A DNA stretch of 7,009 nucleotides. It comes from Pseudomonadota bacterium (GTDB lineage Bacteria > Pseudomonadota > Alphaproteobacteria > Acetobacterales > Acetobacteraceae). The stretch is from contig JAKBCX010000076.1 in NCBI GenBank assembly GCA_021807465.1, positions 1 to 7,009 of the forward strand, given 5' to 3'. Below the pieces are notes generated by a model. The model was not told where the DNA came from, ran no database searches, and saw only the letters and a program-made list of their open reading frames with translations. Both the position numbers and the translations under genes were made by a program. Of this stretch, positions 1-5,968 are shown one piece after another; within the stretch, counting starts at the first letter, position 1, and every line of letters begins with the position of its first letter.

Positions 1-305
1 TCATCATCATCCATCGCCGGCAAATCATCATGCACCAGCGAATAGGCGTGCAGCATTTCCACCGAAGCCGCCACGCGGGCGGCACAGGTGCGGTTCACCG
101 AGAACAGCTTGGCCACCTCCATCACCAAAAACGCGCGCAACCGCTTGCCGCCATTCAGCACCGCATAGCGCATCGCCTCTATCAGCTTGGCCTCGGCGGT
201 TTCCGGCACGGGCAGCAGCGCATCAAGCTGCGCCTCCACCAGCCGGGCGGTTTCCGTCATGGCCGCGGCCAGCGCGTCCGGGTTGGGCACAACATCAAGC
301 GCCAT
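1..305 (-). CDS. ispA: Farnesyl diphosphate synthase, N-terminal part (runs off left edge)
   Basis: The enzyme condenses isopentenyl diphosphate with dimethylallyl and geranyl diphosphate to make C15 farnesyl diphosphate, the cytosolic precursor of ubiquinone side chains, undecaprenyl phosphate and hopanoids. Only the first 101 residues are in the window; the family is usually about 290-300 residues. Visible marks are the substrate-binding GGKRLR stretch (residues 52-57) and the first aspartate-rich motif HDDLPAMDDD (residues 92-101), whose D93, D94 and D99 fit DDxxxxD for magnesium-diphosphate binding. The window ends inside that motif. The start is the ATG two bases after the xseB stop, preceded by a good GAGGA ribosome site. 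It is the fourth gene of the operon. The reading frame is open to the edge. In many alphaproteobacteria dxs follows ispA, but that would lie outside. The short-chain prenyl synthase call is firm. The C15 product is inferred from similarity to IspA and the xseB linkage. Confidence 0.93.
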   Translation of the reverse strand, partial: MALDVVPNPDALAAAMTETARLVEAQLDALLPVPETAEAKLIEAMRYAVLNGGKRLRAFLVMEVAKLFSVNRTCAARVAASVEMLHAYSLVHDDLPAMDDD

Positions 306-307
306 TG

Positions 308-538
308 TCATTCCTCGTTCTTCAGGGCCAGCGCGCCATCGGCGCGGGCCACTATGGCCTGCACCCGCGCCTCGGCCTGCGCCAGTTTCGTTTCGCAATG
401 GGCCTTCAGCGCGGCCCCGCGCTCATAGGCGGCAATGGCATCCTCCAGCTTCTGCTGGCCAGATTCCAGGCCCCGCACAATCGCCTCCAGCTGCGCCAGT
501 GCGTCCTCGAAAGATAATTTCGCAATATCGTCCATCAC
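308..538 (-). CDS. xseB: Exodeoxyribonuclease VII small subunit
   Basis: XseB is the small helical subunit of exonuclease VII. Several copies coat each XseA large subunit in the cytosolic complex that degrades single-stranded DNA to short oligonucleotides during repair. The 76-residue length is normal. The family pattern is clear: LSFEDALAQLEAIVRGLESG (residues 8-27), followed by LEDAIAAYERGAALKAHCE (residues 31-49) and a short amphipathic tail. The protein begins with two adjacent methionine codons, at 538 and 535, and a purine-rich AGG stretch just upstream could serve either. The first is given here. It follows the deacetylase-family gene by 26 bases and precedes ispA by 2 bases. Linkage of xseB to ispA is common in proteobacteria and is thought to be an operon convenience, not a functional link. 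xseA is not in the window. Confidence 0.95.
   Translation of the reverse strand: MMDDIAKLSFEDALAQLEAIVRGLESGQQKLEDAIAAYERGAALKAHCETKLAQAEARVQAIVARADGALALKNEE
312..316 (-). promoter_or_regulatory. Ribosome binding site of ispA inside the end of xseB
   Basis: GAGGA lies six bases before the ispA ATG and overlaps the last two sense codons of xseB (GAG GAA). Together with the 2-base gap between genes, this suggests ispA translation is coupled to that of xseB. It also fixes the ispA start. Confidence 0.7.
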
Positions 539-564
539 CCTGACCTACCCGGCTCGCACGAGAT

Positions 565-1491
565 TCACAACCGCATCAGCGCCCGCACATGCGCCGCCGC
601 CGAGGCCGCCAGCGCGTCCAGATCATACCCGCCCTCCAGCAGCGAGATAACGCGCTTCGGGCAGCACCCATCCGCCACCGCCAGCAGTTTTTCCGTAATC
701 CAGCGGAAATCCCCTTCCCGCAGCCGCAACTGCGCCAGCGGGTCCGCCGCATGGGCATCGAACCCGGCGGACATAATCAGCAGCTCCGGCCTGAACGCCG
801 CCAGGGCCGGCAAAATCCGCTCCTCCCAGGCGGCGCGGAACGCCTCGCCCGTGGCACCCGGCGGCAGCGGCGCGTTCACCACATTGCCCGCCACCCCGTG
901 CTCGCTGGCCTTGCCCGTGCCCGGGTAGCAGGGAGATTGGTGCGATGAGGCGTAGAAAAAATCGGGGTCGTCCTGAAAAATATCCTGCGTGCCATTGCCA
1001 TGGTGCACGTCGAAATCCACCACGGCCACGCGCTTCACGCCCCATTTATGCCGCGCATGCCAGGCCGCCACGGCGGCGTTGTTGAAGAAGCAAAACCCCA
1101 TGGCCCGGCCGCGCTCGGCATGGTGGCCGGGCGGGCGCATGGCCACAAAGGCGGCCTCGGCCCAGCCCTCGAACACCGCATCCACCGCCGCGCACGCCCC
1201 GCCCGCCGCGCGCAAAGCGGCCTCGCGCGTGCCGGGAGAAAACACCGTGTCGCCATCCACATAGGTCACGCGGTCCTGCGGCAGGGCCAAAATCGCCTCC
1301 ACATAATCCTCGTCATGCGCCGCCGTTAGCTGTTCCGCCGTGGCGGGCGGCGCCACCTCGCGCAGCAGGCTGGCAAAATCCGGCAATTCCAGCGCCTGCA
1401 AAACCGCGCGAATCCGCGCCGCGCTCTCGGGATGGCCCTCGCCCGTATCATGCGCCAGGGCCGAGGAATGGGTGAACAGAGCCACGCTCAT
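565..1491 (-). CDS. Histone deacetylase family protein (AcuC/AphA-like zinc amidohydrolase)
   Basis: This is a cytosolic zinc-dependent amide hydrolase of the arginase/deacetylase fold. Bacterial members remove acetyl groups from lysines, polyamines or small molecules; the substrate here cannot be read from sequence. The 308 residues cover the whole domain. Key motifs are HDTGEGHPE (14-22); RPPGHHAE with the tandem active-site histidines H123 and H124; GFCFFNNAAVAA (132-143); VDFDVHHGNGTQ with zinc ligands D161 and H163; SSHQSPCYPGTG (182-193); SAGFDAH with zinc ligand D245; and EGGYDL with the transition-state tyrosine Y289. All catalytic residues are present, so it should be active. The start is the ATG overlapping the upstream TusA-like stop (ATGA), which gives MSVALFTH, the usual N-terminus. 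An in-frame ATG at 1506 would add five residues (MRGRG) and is less likely. The GGYDL ending and length fit class II-like bacterial members. Confidence 0.93.
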   Translation of the reverse strand: MSVALFTHSSALAHDTGEGHPESAARIRAVLQALELPDFASLLREVAPPATAEQLTAAHDEDYVEAILALPQDRVTYVDGDTVFSPGTREAALRAAGGACAAVDAVFEGWAEAAFVAMRPPGHHAERGRAMGFCFFNNAAVAAWHARHKWGVKRVAVVDFDVHHGNGTQDIFQDDPDFFYASSHQSPCYPGTGKASEHGVAGNVVNAPLPPGATGEAFRAAWEERILPALAAFRPELLIMSAGFDAHAADPLAQLRLREGDFRWITEKLLAVADGCCPKRVISLLEGGYDLDALAASAAAHVRALMRL

Positions 1492-1721
1492 GCCACGCCC
1501 CCGCATTTTACCGAAACGCTGAACACCCCCTTACTCTCCGAGGCGGCAATCAGCGCATGGCCGTTCACCTTACAAAACTCGCGGAATTCATGCAGGCTCG
1601 GCTGGTCGGTAAACAGCACACGCAGCTTCTCGCCCGGCTGCATAAAGCGCAACGCCCGCGCCGCGCGCAGCACGGGTATCGGCCCTTTCTGGAATTGCGC
1701 ATCAATCAGCGTTTCACTCAT
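1488..1721 (-). CDS. TusA/SirA-family small protein lacking the catalytic cysteine
   Basis: This 77-residue protein has the TusA (SirA/YedF) sulfurtransferase fold. Known TusA proteins pass persulfide sulfur for tRNA thiolation, molybdopterin synthesis or sulfur oxidation, using a cysteine in a CPxP motif. Here the alignment is clear: IDAQFQKGPIPVLRAARAL (6-24), then QPGEKLRVLFTD (28-39), FREFCKVNGHAL (46-57) and a VKCGG ending (71-75). The active-site position is G13, in GPIP. The codon reads GGG, so the classical persulfide carrier activity should be absent. C50 and C73 remain; C50 sits where other members often keep a second cysteine. The start at 1721 gives the usual short N-terminus. A longer in-frame start at 1787 would run into the divergent mak start and is rejected. 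It is the first gene of the operon, and its stop overlaps the start of the deacetylase-family gene. The role is unknown; it may be a binding or regulatory derivative. Confidence 0.8.
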   Translation of the reverse strand: MSETLIDAQFQKGPIPVLRAARALRFMQPGEKLRVLFTDQPSLHEFREFCKVNGHALIAASESKGVFSVSVKCGGVA

Positions 1722-1785
1722 GGTTTTTGTAACATGCGCCGCCCCACAGGCTTGAGCAAGGCTCGAATTACGTGAACATAGCCCC
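1722..1785. promoter_or_regulatory. Divergent promoter region between the TusA-like operon and mak
   Basis: These 64 bases must hold the start signals for both transcripts if the genes are transcribed from here. A CTTGAGCAAG element at 1751-1760 offers a TTG-type -35 on both strands. On the minus strand, TTGCTC (1754-1759) is 17 bases from CATGTT (1731-1736). On the plus strand, TTGAGC (1752-1757) is 17 bases from AACATA (1775-1780). Both -10 boxes match consensus poorly, and both would start RNA within a few bases of the ATG, giving leaderless or nearly leaderless messages. Neither gene has a clear ribosome site here, which agrees with that reading. The exact boxes are inference. Confidence 0.35.
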
Positions 1786-2682
1786 ATGACTCATCGCATT
1801 GGCATCGACCTCGGCGGCACCAAAACCGAAATCCTGCTCCTCGCCCCCTCGGGCCAGGAGATTTTGCGCCGGCGCACCCATACCCCGCGCGATTACAACG
1901 CCGCTCTGCGCACCATGGCGAACATGGTGCGCGCGGTAGAGGCCGAGGCCGGCGTTGCCGCCACGGTGGGCGTGGGCATACCCGGCTGCATCTCGCCCGC
2001 CACCGGGCTGGTGAAAAACGCCAATTCCAATGCCCTCAACGGCCACCCGTTCGACAAAGACCTCGGCGCGCTCCTCAACCGCGAAATCCGCGTGGCCAAC
2101 GATGCCAACTGCTTCGCTTTGTCCGAGGCAACAGACGGCGCCGCCGCCGGGGCGGATGTGGTGTTCGGCGTCATCCTCGGCACGGGCACGGGCGCCGGAA
2201 TCGTCGTGCATGGCCGCATATTGGAAGGCCGCCACCGCCTGGCCGGCGAATTTGGCCACACCCCCCTGCCCTGGCCCAAGCCGGACGAATACCCCTACCG
2301 CAAATGCTGGTGCGGGCTGGAAGGCTGCTTGGAGCTATCTATTTCCGGCACTGGCCTGGCCGAAGATTTCCACGGCATTGGCGCCCGCGACGCCACGGCC
2401 ATTCCGGCCCTGGCCGCTTCGGGCGATGTGGCCGCCCAGGCCGCTTTGGACCGCCACGCCAACCGCCTGGCCCGCGCCCTGGCCAACATCAGCAACATAC
2501 TGGACCCCGACGCCGTCGTGCTCGGCGGCGGCCTCTCCAACCTGCCGCACCTTTACGAGACCCTGCCCGGCCTGATGCGCCCCTACATCTTCTCCGATGT
2601 CTGCGCCCCCCGCATCGTCCAGGCCAAACACGGCGATTCCTCCGGCGTGCGCGGCGCCGCCTGGCTGTGGCCAGAGACTTAA
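1786..2682 (+). CDS. mak: ROK-family fructokinase/mannokinase (Mak-like)
   Basis: This cytosolic sugar kinase transfers phosphate from ATP to free hexoses. E. coli Mak phosphorylates fructose, mannose and glucose, feeding glycolysis. The 298 residues match the usual ROK length. Motifs are the ATP phosphate loop DLGGTKTE (8-15); GIPGCISPATG (64-74); KNANSNALNG (77-86) for sugar contact; NDANC with catalytic base D106; and GTGTGAG (132-138). The ROK zinc site is H158 with C174, C176 and C181 (the CWCGLEGC stretch). LDPDAVVLGGGLSN follows (239-252). The ending KHGDSSGVRGAAWLWP (281-296) is nearly that of E. coli Mak, which makes Mak a better fit than glucokinase or NagK. The gene stands alone, divergent from the TusA-like operon and convergent with ndk, and it has no Shine-Dalgarno sequence before its ATG. 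Which hexose it prefers cannot be told from sequence. Confidence 0.92.
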   Translation: MTHRIGIDLGGTKTEILLLAPSGQEILRRRTHTPRDYNAALRTMANMVRAVEAEAGVAATVGVGIPGCISPATGLVKNANSNALNGHPFDKDLGALLNREIRVANDANCFALSEATDGAAAGADVVFGVILGTGTGAGIVVHGRILEGRHRLAGEFGHTPLPWPKPDEYPYRKCWCGLEGCLELSISGTGLAEDFHGIGARDATAIPALAASGDVAAQAALDRHANRLARALANISNILDPDAVVLGGGLSNLPHLYETLPGLMRPYIFSDVCAPRIVQAKHGDSSGVRGAAWLWPET

Positions 2683-2697
2683 CCCCGGTAATCATAA

Positions 2698-2732
2698 AAA
2701 ATGGGCGGGAACTTGCCGCTCCCGCCCATTTT
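2698..2732. terminator. Bidirectional rho-independent terminator between mak and ndk
   Basis: A perfect 13-base-pair stem, AAAATGGGCGGGA (2698-2710) with its complement (2720-2732), closes a 9-base loop. Read on the minus strand it ends in a T-rich run (six T's at 2701-2696), a strong terminator for ndk. Read on the plus strand it ends in four T's, weaker but adequate for mak. It begins 16 bases after the mak stop and ends 30 bases short of the ndk stop. A small extra hairpin (GGGG CAAA CCCC, 2745-2756) lies between it and ndk. Confidence 0.88.
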
Positions 2733-2761
2733 CTCAAATTGAATGGGGCAAACCCCTGGCT

Positions 2762-3184
2762 TTACGCCACAATCTCAATCTCAGCGAAGAAGAAGCCGAT
2801 CTCCTGCGCGGCGGCTTCCGGGCTGTCGGAGCCATGCACGGAGTTGGCTTCGATGGATTCAGCGAACTCGGCGCGGATGGTGCCGGGCGCGGCATTGGCC
2901 GGGTTGGTGGCGCCCATGATGTCGCGGTTCTTCTGGATGGCGTTCTCGCCATACAGCACCTGGGCCACCACGGGGCCGGAGATCATGAAGCTCACCAGAT
3001 CGCCGAAGAAGGGGCGCTCGCGGTGCACGGCGTAGAATGCCTCGGCCTGGGCCTTGGTCAGGTGCAGGCGCTTGGTGGCGGCGATCATCAGGCCGTTCTC
3101 TTCGAACTTGGCGTTGATCTTGCCGGTCAGGTTGCGGCGGGTGGCGTCGGGCTTGATGATGGAGAGGGTGCGTTCGATGGCCAT
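2762..3184 (-). CDS. ndk: Nucleoside diphosphate kinase
   Basis: Ndk transfers the gamma phosphate from ATP to other nucleoside diphosphates through a phosphohistidine, balancing the cytosolic NTP and dNTP pools. The 140 residues are standard. It opens with [11 protein letters not shown], including the phosphate-contacting K11. Substrate-site residues follow at RERPFF (55-60) and [14 protein letters not shown] (91-104). The active-site signature NSVHGSDS (114-121) carries catalytic H117. The C-terminal GFFFAEIEI is slightly acidic, as in many alphaproteobacterial members. The frame is open upstream as far as 3811, but that part lies antisense to the ABC-F gene and has no family similarity. 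The start is therefore the ATG at 3184, which gives the canonical N-terminus, with a weak GGGAAAG ribosome site upstream. It is monocistronic: convergent with mak and divergent from the ABC-F gene. Confidence 0.97.
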   Translation of the reverse strand: MAIERTLSIIKPDATRRNLTGKINAKFEENGLMIAATKRLHLTKAQAEAFYAVHRERPFFGDLVSFMISGPVVAQVLYGENAIQKNRDIMGATNPANAAPGTIRAEFAESIEANSVHGSDSPEAAAQEIGFFFAEIEIVA

Positions 3185-3216
3185 GTCTATAACTTTCCCG
3201 TGTGAATGTTGCGGCG

Positions 3217-3245
3217 CCAATAGCGGGGCCTCGCAGGCTGGGCAA
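3217..3245 (-). promoter_or_regulatory. Candidate sigma-70-type promoter of ndk
   Basis: On the minus strand TTGCCC (3245-3240) and TATTGG (3222-3217) are separated by 17 bases. The first matches the TTGACA consensus at four of six positions, the second TATAAT at three. A transcript would start near 3210 and have a leader of about 26 bases, enough for the weak ribosome site. Found by eye only. Confidence 0.35.
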
Positions 3246-3252
3246 GCCCCGC
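3223..3252 (+). promoter_or_regulatory. Alternative hairpins upstream of the ABC-F gene
   Basis: GCGGGGC (3223-3229) pairs with GCCCCGC (3246-3252). Inside it two smaller stems overlap each other: GCCT/AGGC (3228-3231 with 3235-3238) and GGCT/AGCC (3236-3239 with 3245-3248). They could be mutually exclusive structures in the ABC-F leader or an operator shared with ndk. GC-rich sequence makes such pairings easily by chance. Confidence 0.25.
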
Positions 3253-3274
3253 CGCAGAGGATAGAGCAGGCTTC

Positions 3275-5149
3275 ATGAGCGTTTTGAGCATAGAAGACCT
3301 GTCCTACAGCATCGCCGGCCGCCCCTTGCTGGAACATGCCGGGCTGATGGTGGAGGCCGGCCGCCGCGTGGGGCTTATCGGCCGCAACGGGGCGGGCAAA
3401 TCCACCTTGCTCAAGCTCATCGCCGGCACGCTGCGGCCCGATGGCGGGGCAATAAGGCTGGGCCAGCGCGCGCGGCTGGGCTATGTAGCACAGGAAGCGC
3501 CCGGCGGCGATATAACCCCGCTGGACGTGGTGTTGGCCGCCGATACCGAACGCGCCACCCTGCTGGCCGCGGCCGAAAACCCCAGCACCCCCGCCGAGCG
3601 CCTGGGCGAGATCCACGAGCGCCTGCTGGCCATCGCCGCCGATTCCGCCCCCGCGCGCGCCGCCGCCATTTTGGCCGGGCTGGGCTTTAACGAGGAATGG
3701 CAGGCCCGGCCCATGAGCTCCTATTCCGGCGGCTGGCGCATGCGCGTGGCACTGGCGGCGGTGCTGTTCTCGGCGCCCGATGTGCTGCTGCTGGACGAGC
3801 CGACCAACCATCTGGATTTGGAAGCCACGCTCTGGCTGGAAACCTACCTACAGAAATTCCCCGGCGCCATTCTGCTGGTCAGCCACGACCGCCGCCTGCT
3901 GGATAATGTGGCGCAATCCATCGCGCATCTCGATGCCGGCAAGCTCACCCTCACCCCCGGCGGCTTCGCCGAATTCGTGCGCATCCGCACCGAGCGCGCC
4001 TTGCAGCAGGCCCGCATGGTGGAAAAGGTCGCGGCCCAGCGCGCCCACATGCAATCCTTCGTGGACCGCTTCCGCGCCAAGGCCACCAAGGCCCGCCAGG
4101 CGCAAAGCCGGCTGAAGGCGCTGGAAAAACTGCCGCAAATCGACGCTGTAGTGGAGGATCAGGCCACGGTCTTCTCCTTCCCCTCGCCCGAGGAACTGCC
4201 CCCGCCCATGCTGCAACTGGACGGGGTGAATATCGGCTATAACGGCACCCCCATCCTCTCCGGCGTCTCTCTCCGGCTGGACATGGAAGACCGCATCGCC
4301 CTGCTGGGCCAGAACGGCAACGGTAAATCCACTTTGGCCAAGCTGCTGGCCGGCCGCCTGGAGCCGCTGTGCGGGCGCGAATTCCGCGTAAAGGGCCTGC
4401 GCATCGGCTATTTCGCCCAGCACCAGGAGGATGATCTGGTGCTGAAGGACACGCCCTACGATCACCTCGCCCGCGCCTTGCCCCAAGCCACGCCCCCGCA
4501 AATCCGCGCCCAGGCCGCGCGCTTCGGGCTGGATGCGGACCGGGTGAACACCAAGGTCGGCGCCATGTCCGGTGGCGAGAAAGCCCGTTTGCTCCTAGCC
4601 CTGGCCACGCGCGACGCGCCGCATCTGCTCATCCTCGACGAGCCGACCAACCATCTCGACATCGACGCGCGCGACGCGCTGGTAAAAGCCATCACCAGCT
4701 TCGAGGGCGCGGTGGTGCTCATCAGCCACGACCCGTATCTGGTGGATTTGGTGGCGGACCGGCTGTTGCTGGTGGCCGATGGCAAGGTAACGCCGTATGA
4801 GGGCGATTTGGCCGCCTATGCCGCCAGCATGGGCGAGCGCGCCGCACCAAAAAAGACCGAGGCCGCGCCACAGAAAAACAACAGCAAGGAAGCCCGCGCC
4901 GAGGCCCGCGCCCGCCTTGCCCCGCTACGCCAAGCAGCCAAAACCGCCGAGCAAAGTCTGAGCAAATTGCAGGCGGAAAAGGAAACGCTGGAAGCCAGGC
5001 TGGCGGATGAAACACTCTACACCGCGGGCAAGGCCGCGGAGCTGGCCAAAACCACGCAGCGCCTGGCGCAGGTAAACAAAAGCCTGGACGCCGCCGAACT
5101 GGCCTGGCTGGAAGCGCATGAAGCGCTGGAGATGGCGGAAGCGGGCTGA
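3275..5149 (+). CDS. ABC-F family ATPase, YheS-type
   Basis: ABC-F proteins have two ATP-binding domains and no membrane part. They bind the ribosomal E site and tune translation or release stalled ribosomes. Domain 1: Walker A GRNGAGKS (36-43), signature SGGWRMR (151-157), Walker [12 protein letters not shown] (171-181), switch SHD (203-205). The interdomain linker includes [20 protein letters not shown] (260-279), the family's ribosome-facing helical hairpin. Domain 2: Walker A GQNGNGKS (345-352), signature SGGEKAR (432-438), Walker [13 protein letters not shown] (451-462), switch SHD (484-486). Residues about 535-622 form a lysine- and alanine-rich charged coiled coil. Both catalytic glutamates (E175, E456) are intact. 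The linker and the SGGWRMR signature match E. coli YheS better than EttA. A C-terminal coil also occurs in Uup, but the rest is less Uup-like. The start gives [12 protein letters not shown], a normal opening. Nothing points to antibiotic resistance. Confidence 0.92.
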   Translation: MSVLSIEDLSYSIAGRPLLEHAGLMVEAGRRVGLIGRNGAGKSTLLKLIAGTLRPDGGAIRLGQRARLGYVAQEAPGGDITPLDVVLAADTERATLLAAAENPSTPAERLGEIHERLLAIAADSAPARAAAILAGLGFNEEWQARPMSSYSGGWRMRVALAAVLFSAPDVLLLDEPTNHLDLEATLWLETYLQKFPGAILLVSHDRRLLDNVAQSIAHLDAGKLTLTPGGFAEFVRIRTERALQQARMVEKVAAQRAHMQSFVDRFRAKATKARQAQSRLKALEKLPQIDAVVEDQATVFSFPSPEELPPPMLQLDGVNIGYNGTPILSGVSLRLDMEDRIALLGQNGNGKSTLAKLLAGRLEPLCGREFRVKGLRIGYFAQHQEDDLVLKDTPYDHLARALPQATPPQIRAQAARFGLDADRVNTKVGAMSGGEKARLLLALATRDAPHLLILDEPTNHLDIDARDALVKAITSFEGAVVLISHDPYLVDLVADRLLLVADGKVTPYEGDLAAYAASMGERAAPKKTEAAPQKNNSKEARAEARARLAPLRQAAKTAEQSLSKLQAEKETLEARLADETLYTAGKAAELAKTTQRLAQVNKSLDAAELAWLEAHEALEMAEAG

Positions 5150-5180
5150 TGTTCCTCAGGCAATGCCAGGCCAAAGCACT

Positions 5181-5257
5181 CGTTATCCCCGCGCAAGCGG
5201 GGATCTCGTGAAATGTTGCCCAGCCGCCGTAAGATCCCCGCTTGCGCGGGGATGACG
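5181..5257. repeat. Inverted pair of palindromic intergenic repeats (REP/BIME-like)
   Basis: Copy A is 5181-5206 on the plus strand; copy B is 5232-5257 in the opposite orientation. Over 26 bases they differ at one position (CGTT versus CGTC), and 22 bases in a row are identical. Each copy is itself a hairpin, with 8-base arms ATCCCCGC/GCGGGGAT around a four-base loop that reads GCAA on the plus strand for A and on the minus strand for B. The two copies could also pair with each other as a long stem around a 25-base spacer. This resembles the dispersed palindromes seen between genes in many proteobacteria. It fills most of the gap between two convergent genes, so it may also help stop transcription from both sides. 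There is no strong T-run after either hairpin, so it is not a classical terminator. Confidence 0.85.
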
Positions 5258-5285
5258 GGTGTGGAGAGGCCCTTTCAAACAATCA

Positions 5286-5879
5286 TCAAGCCGCCAGCGC
5301 CCGCGCCCCGCGCCCCGGCACCACCACATCGGCGCGTTCCTCCGGCCGGGTCATCATATACATATCTGCGCTGGGCAGGAAAATCTTGCGCCACTCCTGC
5401 GCCCAAATGCCAAAATTGCGGCCATAGGCCACGTCCAAAACATCTTCCCGCGCGCTGCGCACAAAAATTTTCAATCCGTAATAACGCGCCAGCACGGGCA
5501 CCAGCGCGGAAATACCCTCCACAATCACCGGCCGTTGCGTGGTGATGCGCCGTTCCTTGGTGGAAATGGCAAGTCTCTCCCAGTCAAACGGCGCATAGGC
5601 GCATTCGCCCGTTTCGGCGAGCGATGTCACCGCATTCAAAAACTCATCGTAGCGCAGATAGGGAAAAGGAAACCCCGGCTTGCGGGTAGGCCAATCCTCC
5701 TCGGGGCGCAAAAACTCATCCACCTGCAGAATCTCGAACCCGTAAATCTCGCGCAGCCGGTAAGCCAGCGTGGTTTTTCCCGCGCAGGGCAGGCCGTCAA
5801 TGCCAATCAGCTTGCGGGGCAGCTTGCCCGCCAAAACAGCGCCAGCCCCTTCTAAAAATCCAAGCGGCGCAACCCGCAT
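5286..5879 (-). CDS. Uridine-kinase-like P-loop phosphotransferase
   Basis: This 197-residue cytosolic protein belongs to the uridine kinase/phosphoribulokinase group of P-loop kinases. The substrate is not identifiable. Visible elements are strand KLIGIDG then Walker A GLPCAGKT (29-36) with K35; VDEFLRPEEDW (53-63), placed like the substrate-binding DDF stretch of uridine kinases; PFDWERL (97-103); VIVEGISAL (118-126), matching the VEG motif; and LPSADMYMMTRPEERADVVVPG (168-189), which matches the kinase pattern of a tyrosine followed by an ADVIVP-type strand that binds the base or nucleotide. The start at 5879 has a purine-rich GGGGATAGG stretch just before it. A short hydrophobic N-terminal region (residues 5-20) precedes the first strand and is too weak for a signal peptide. 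It lies alone, 89 bases after the histidine kinase gene on the same strand, so it could be read through from it. A uridine kinase is possible, but so is a kinase acting on another small molecule. Confidence 0.75.
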   Translation of the reverse strand: MRVAPLGFLEGAGAVLAGKLPRKLIGIDGLPCAGKTTLAYRLREIYGFEILQVDEFLRPEEDWPTRKPGFPFPYLRYDEFLNAVTSLAETGECAYAPFDWERLAISTKERRITTQRPVIVEGISALVPVLARYYGLKIFVRSAREDVLDVAYGRNFGIWAQEWRKIFLPSADMYMMTRPEERADVVVPGRGARALAA

Positions 5880-5968
5880 AGCCTATCCCCGTGCGTGAAT
5901 CGCCCCATATAAAACACGGCGGCAGAGGCCTGAAATGCCGCGCACGAAAACGTGATTGTGCTAGGGAC
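5880..5968 (-). promoter_or_regulatory. Gap between the sensor kinase and the uridine-kinase-like gene, with a possible -10 box
   Basis: These 89 bases hold the leader of the uridine-kinase-like gene. TATATG on the minus strand (5911-5906), in a locally AT-rich patch, matches TATAAT at four positions and would give a leader of about 20 bases. A fitting -35 is not clear; TTTCAG is 18 bases away but matches poorly. No strong terminator follows the sensor kinase gene: only a short CACG/CGTG hairpin (5943-5954) without a T-run. Confidence 0.3.

Noticed and set aside
553..562. CTCG/CGAG hairpin between the deacetylase-family gene and xseB
   Set aside because: The arms are only four bases around a two-base loop, with no T-run. 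This is common by chance in GC-rich sequence.
1489..1506. ATG at 1506 as start of the deacetylase-family gene
   Set aside because: It adds only MRGRG and increases the overlap with the upstream gene. The ATGA start at 1491 gives the usual family N-terminus.
1768..2259. 163-codon minus-strand frame inside mak
   Set aside because: It is a shadow of the mak frame with no recognisable motifs.
2304..3035. 243-codon plus-strand frame spanning the end of mak, the terminator and ndk
   Set aside because: It reads through a strong terminator, and its sequence is arginine- and proline-rich shadow.
3185..3811. In-frame 5' extension of ndk
   Set aside because: The extension lies antisense to the ABC-F gene, has low-complexity composition and crosses the ndk promoter region. 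Ndk is complete from 3184.
5181..5257. CRISPR array
   Set aside because: There are only two units, in opposite orientation, and each is self-palindromic. There is no third repeat and no cas gene.
4722..5282. 186-codon minus-strand frame across the end of the ABC-F gene and the repeats
   Set aside because: Its PRKRGS and IPACAGIT stretches are translated palindromic repeat, a known annotation artefact. The remainder is antisense to the ABC-F gene.
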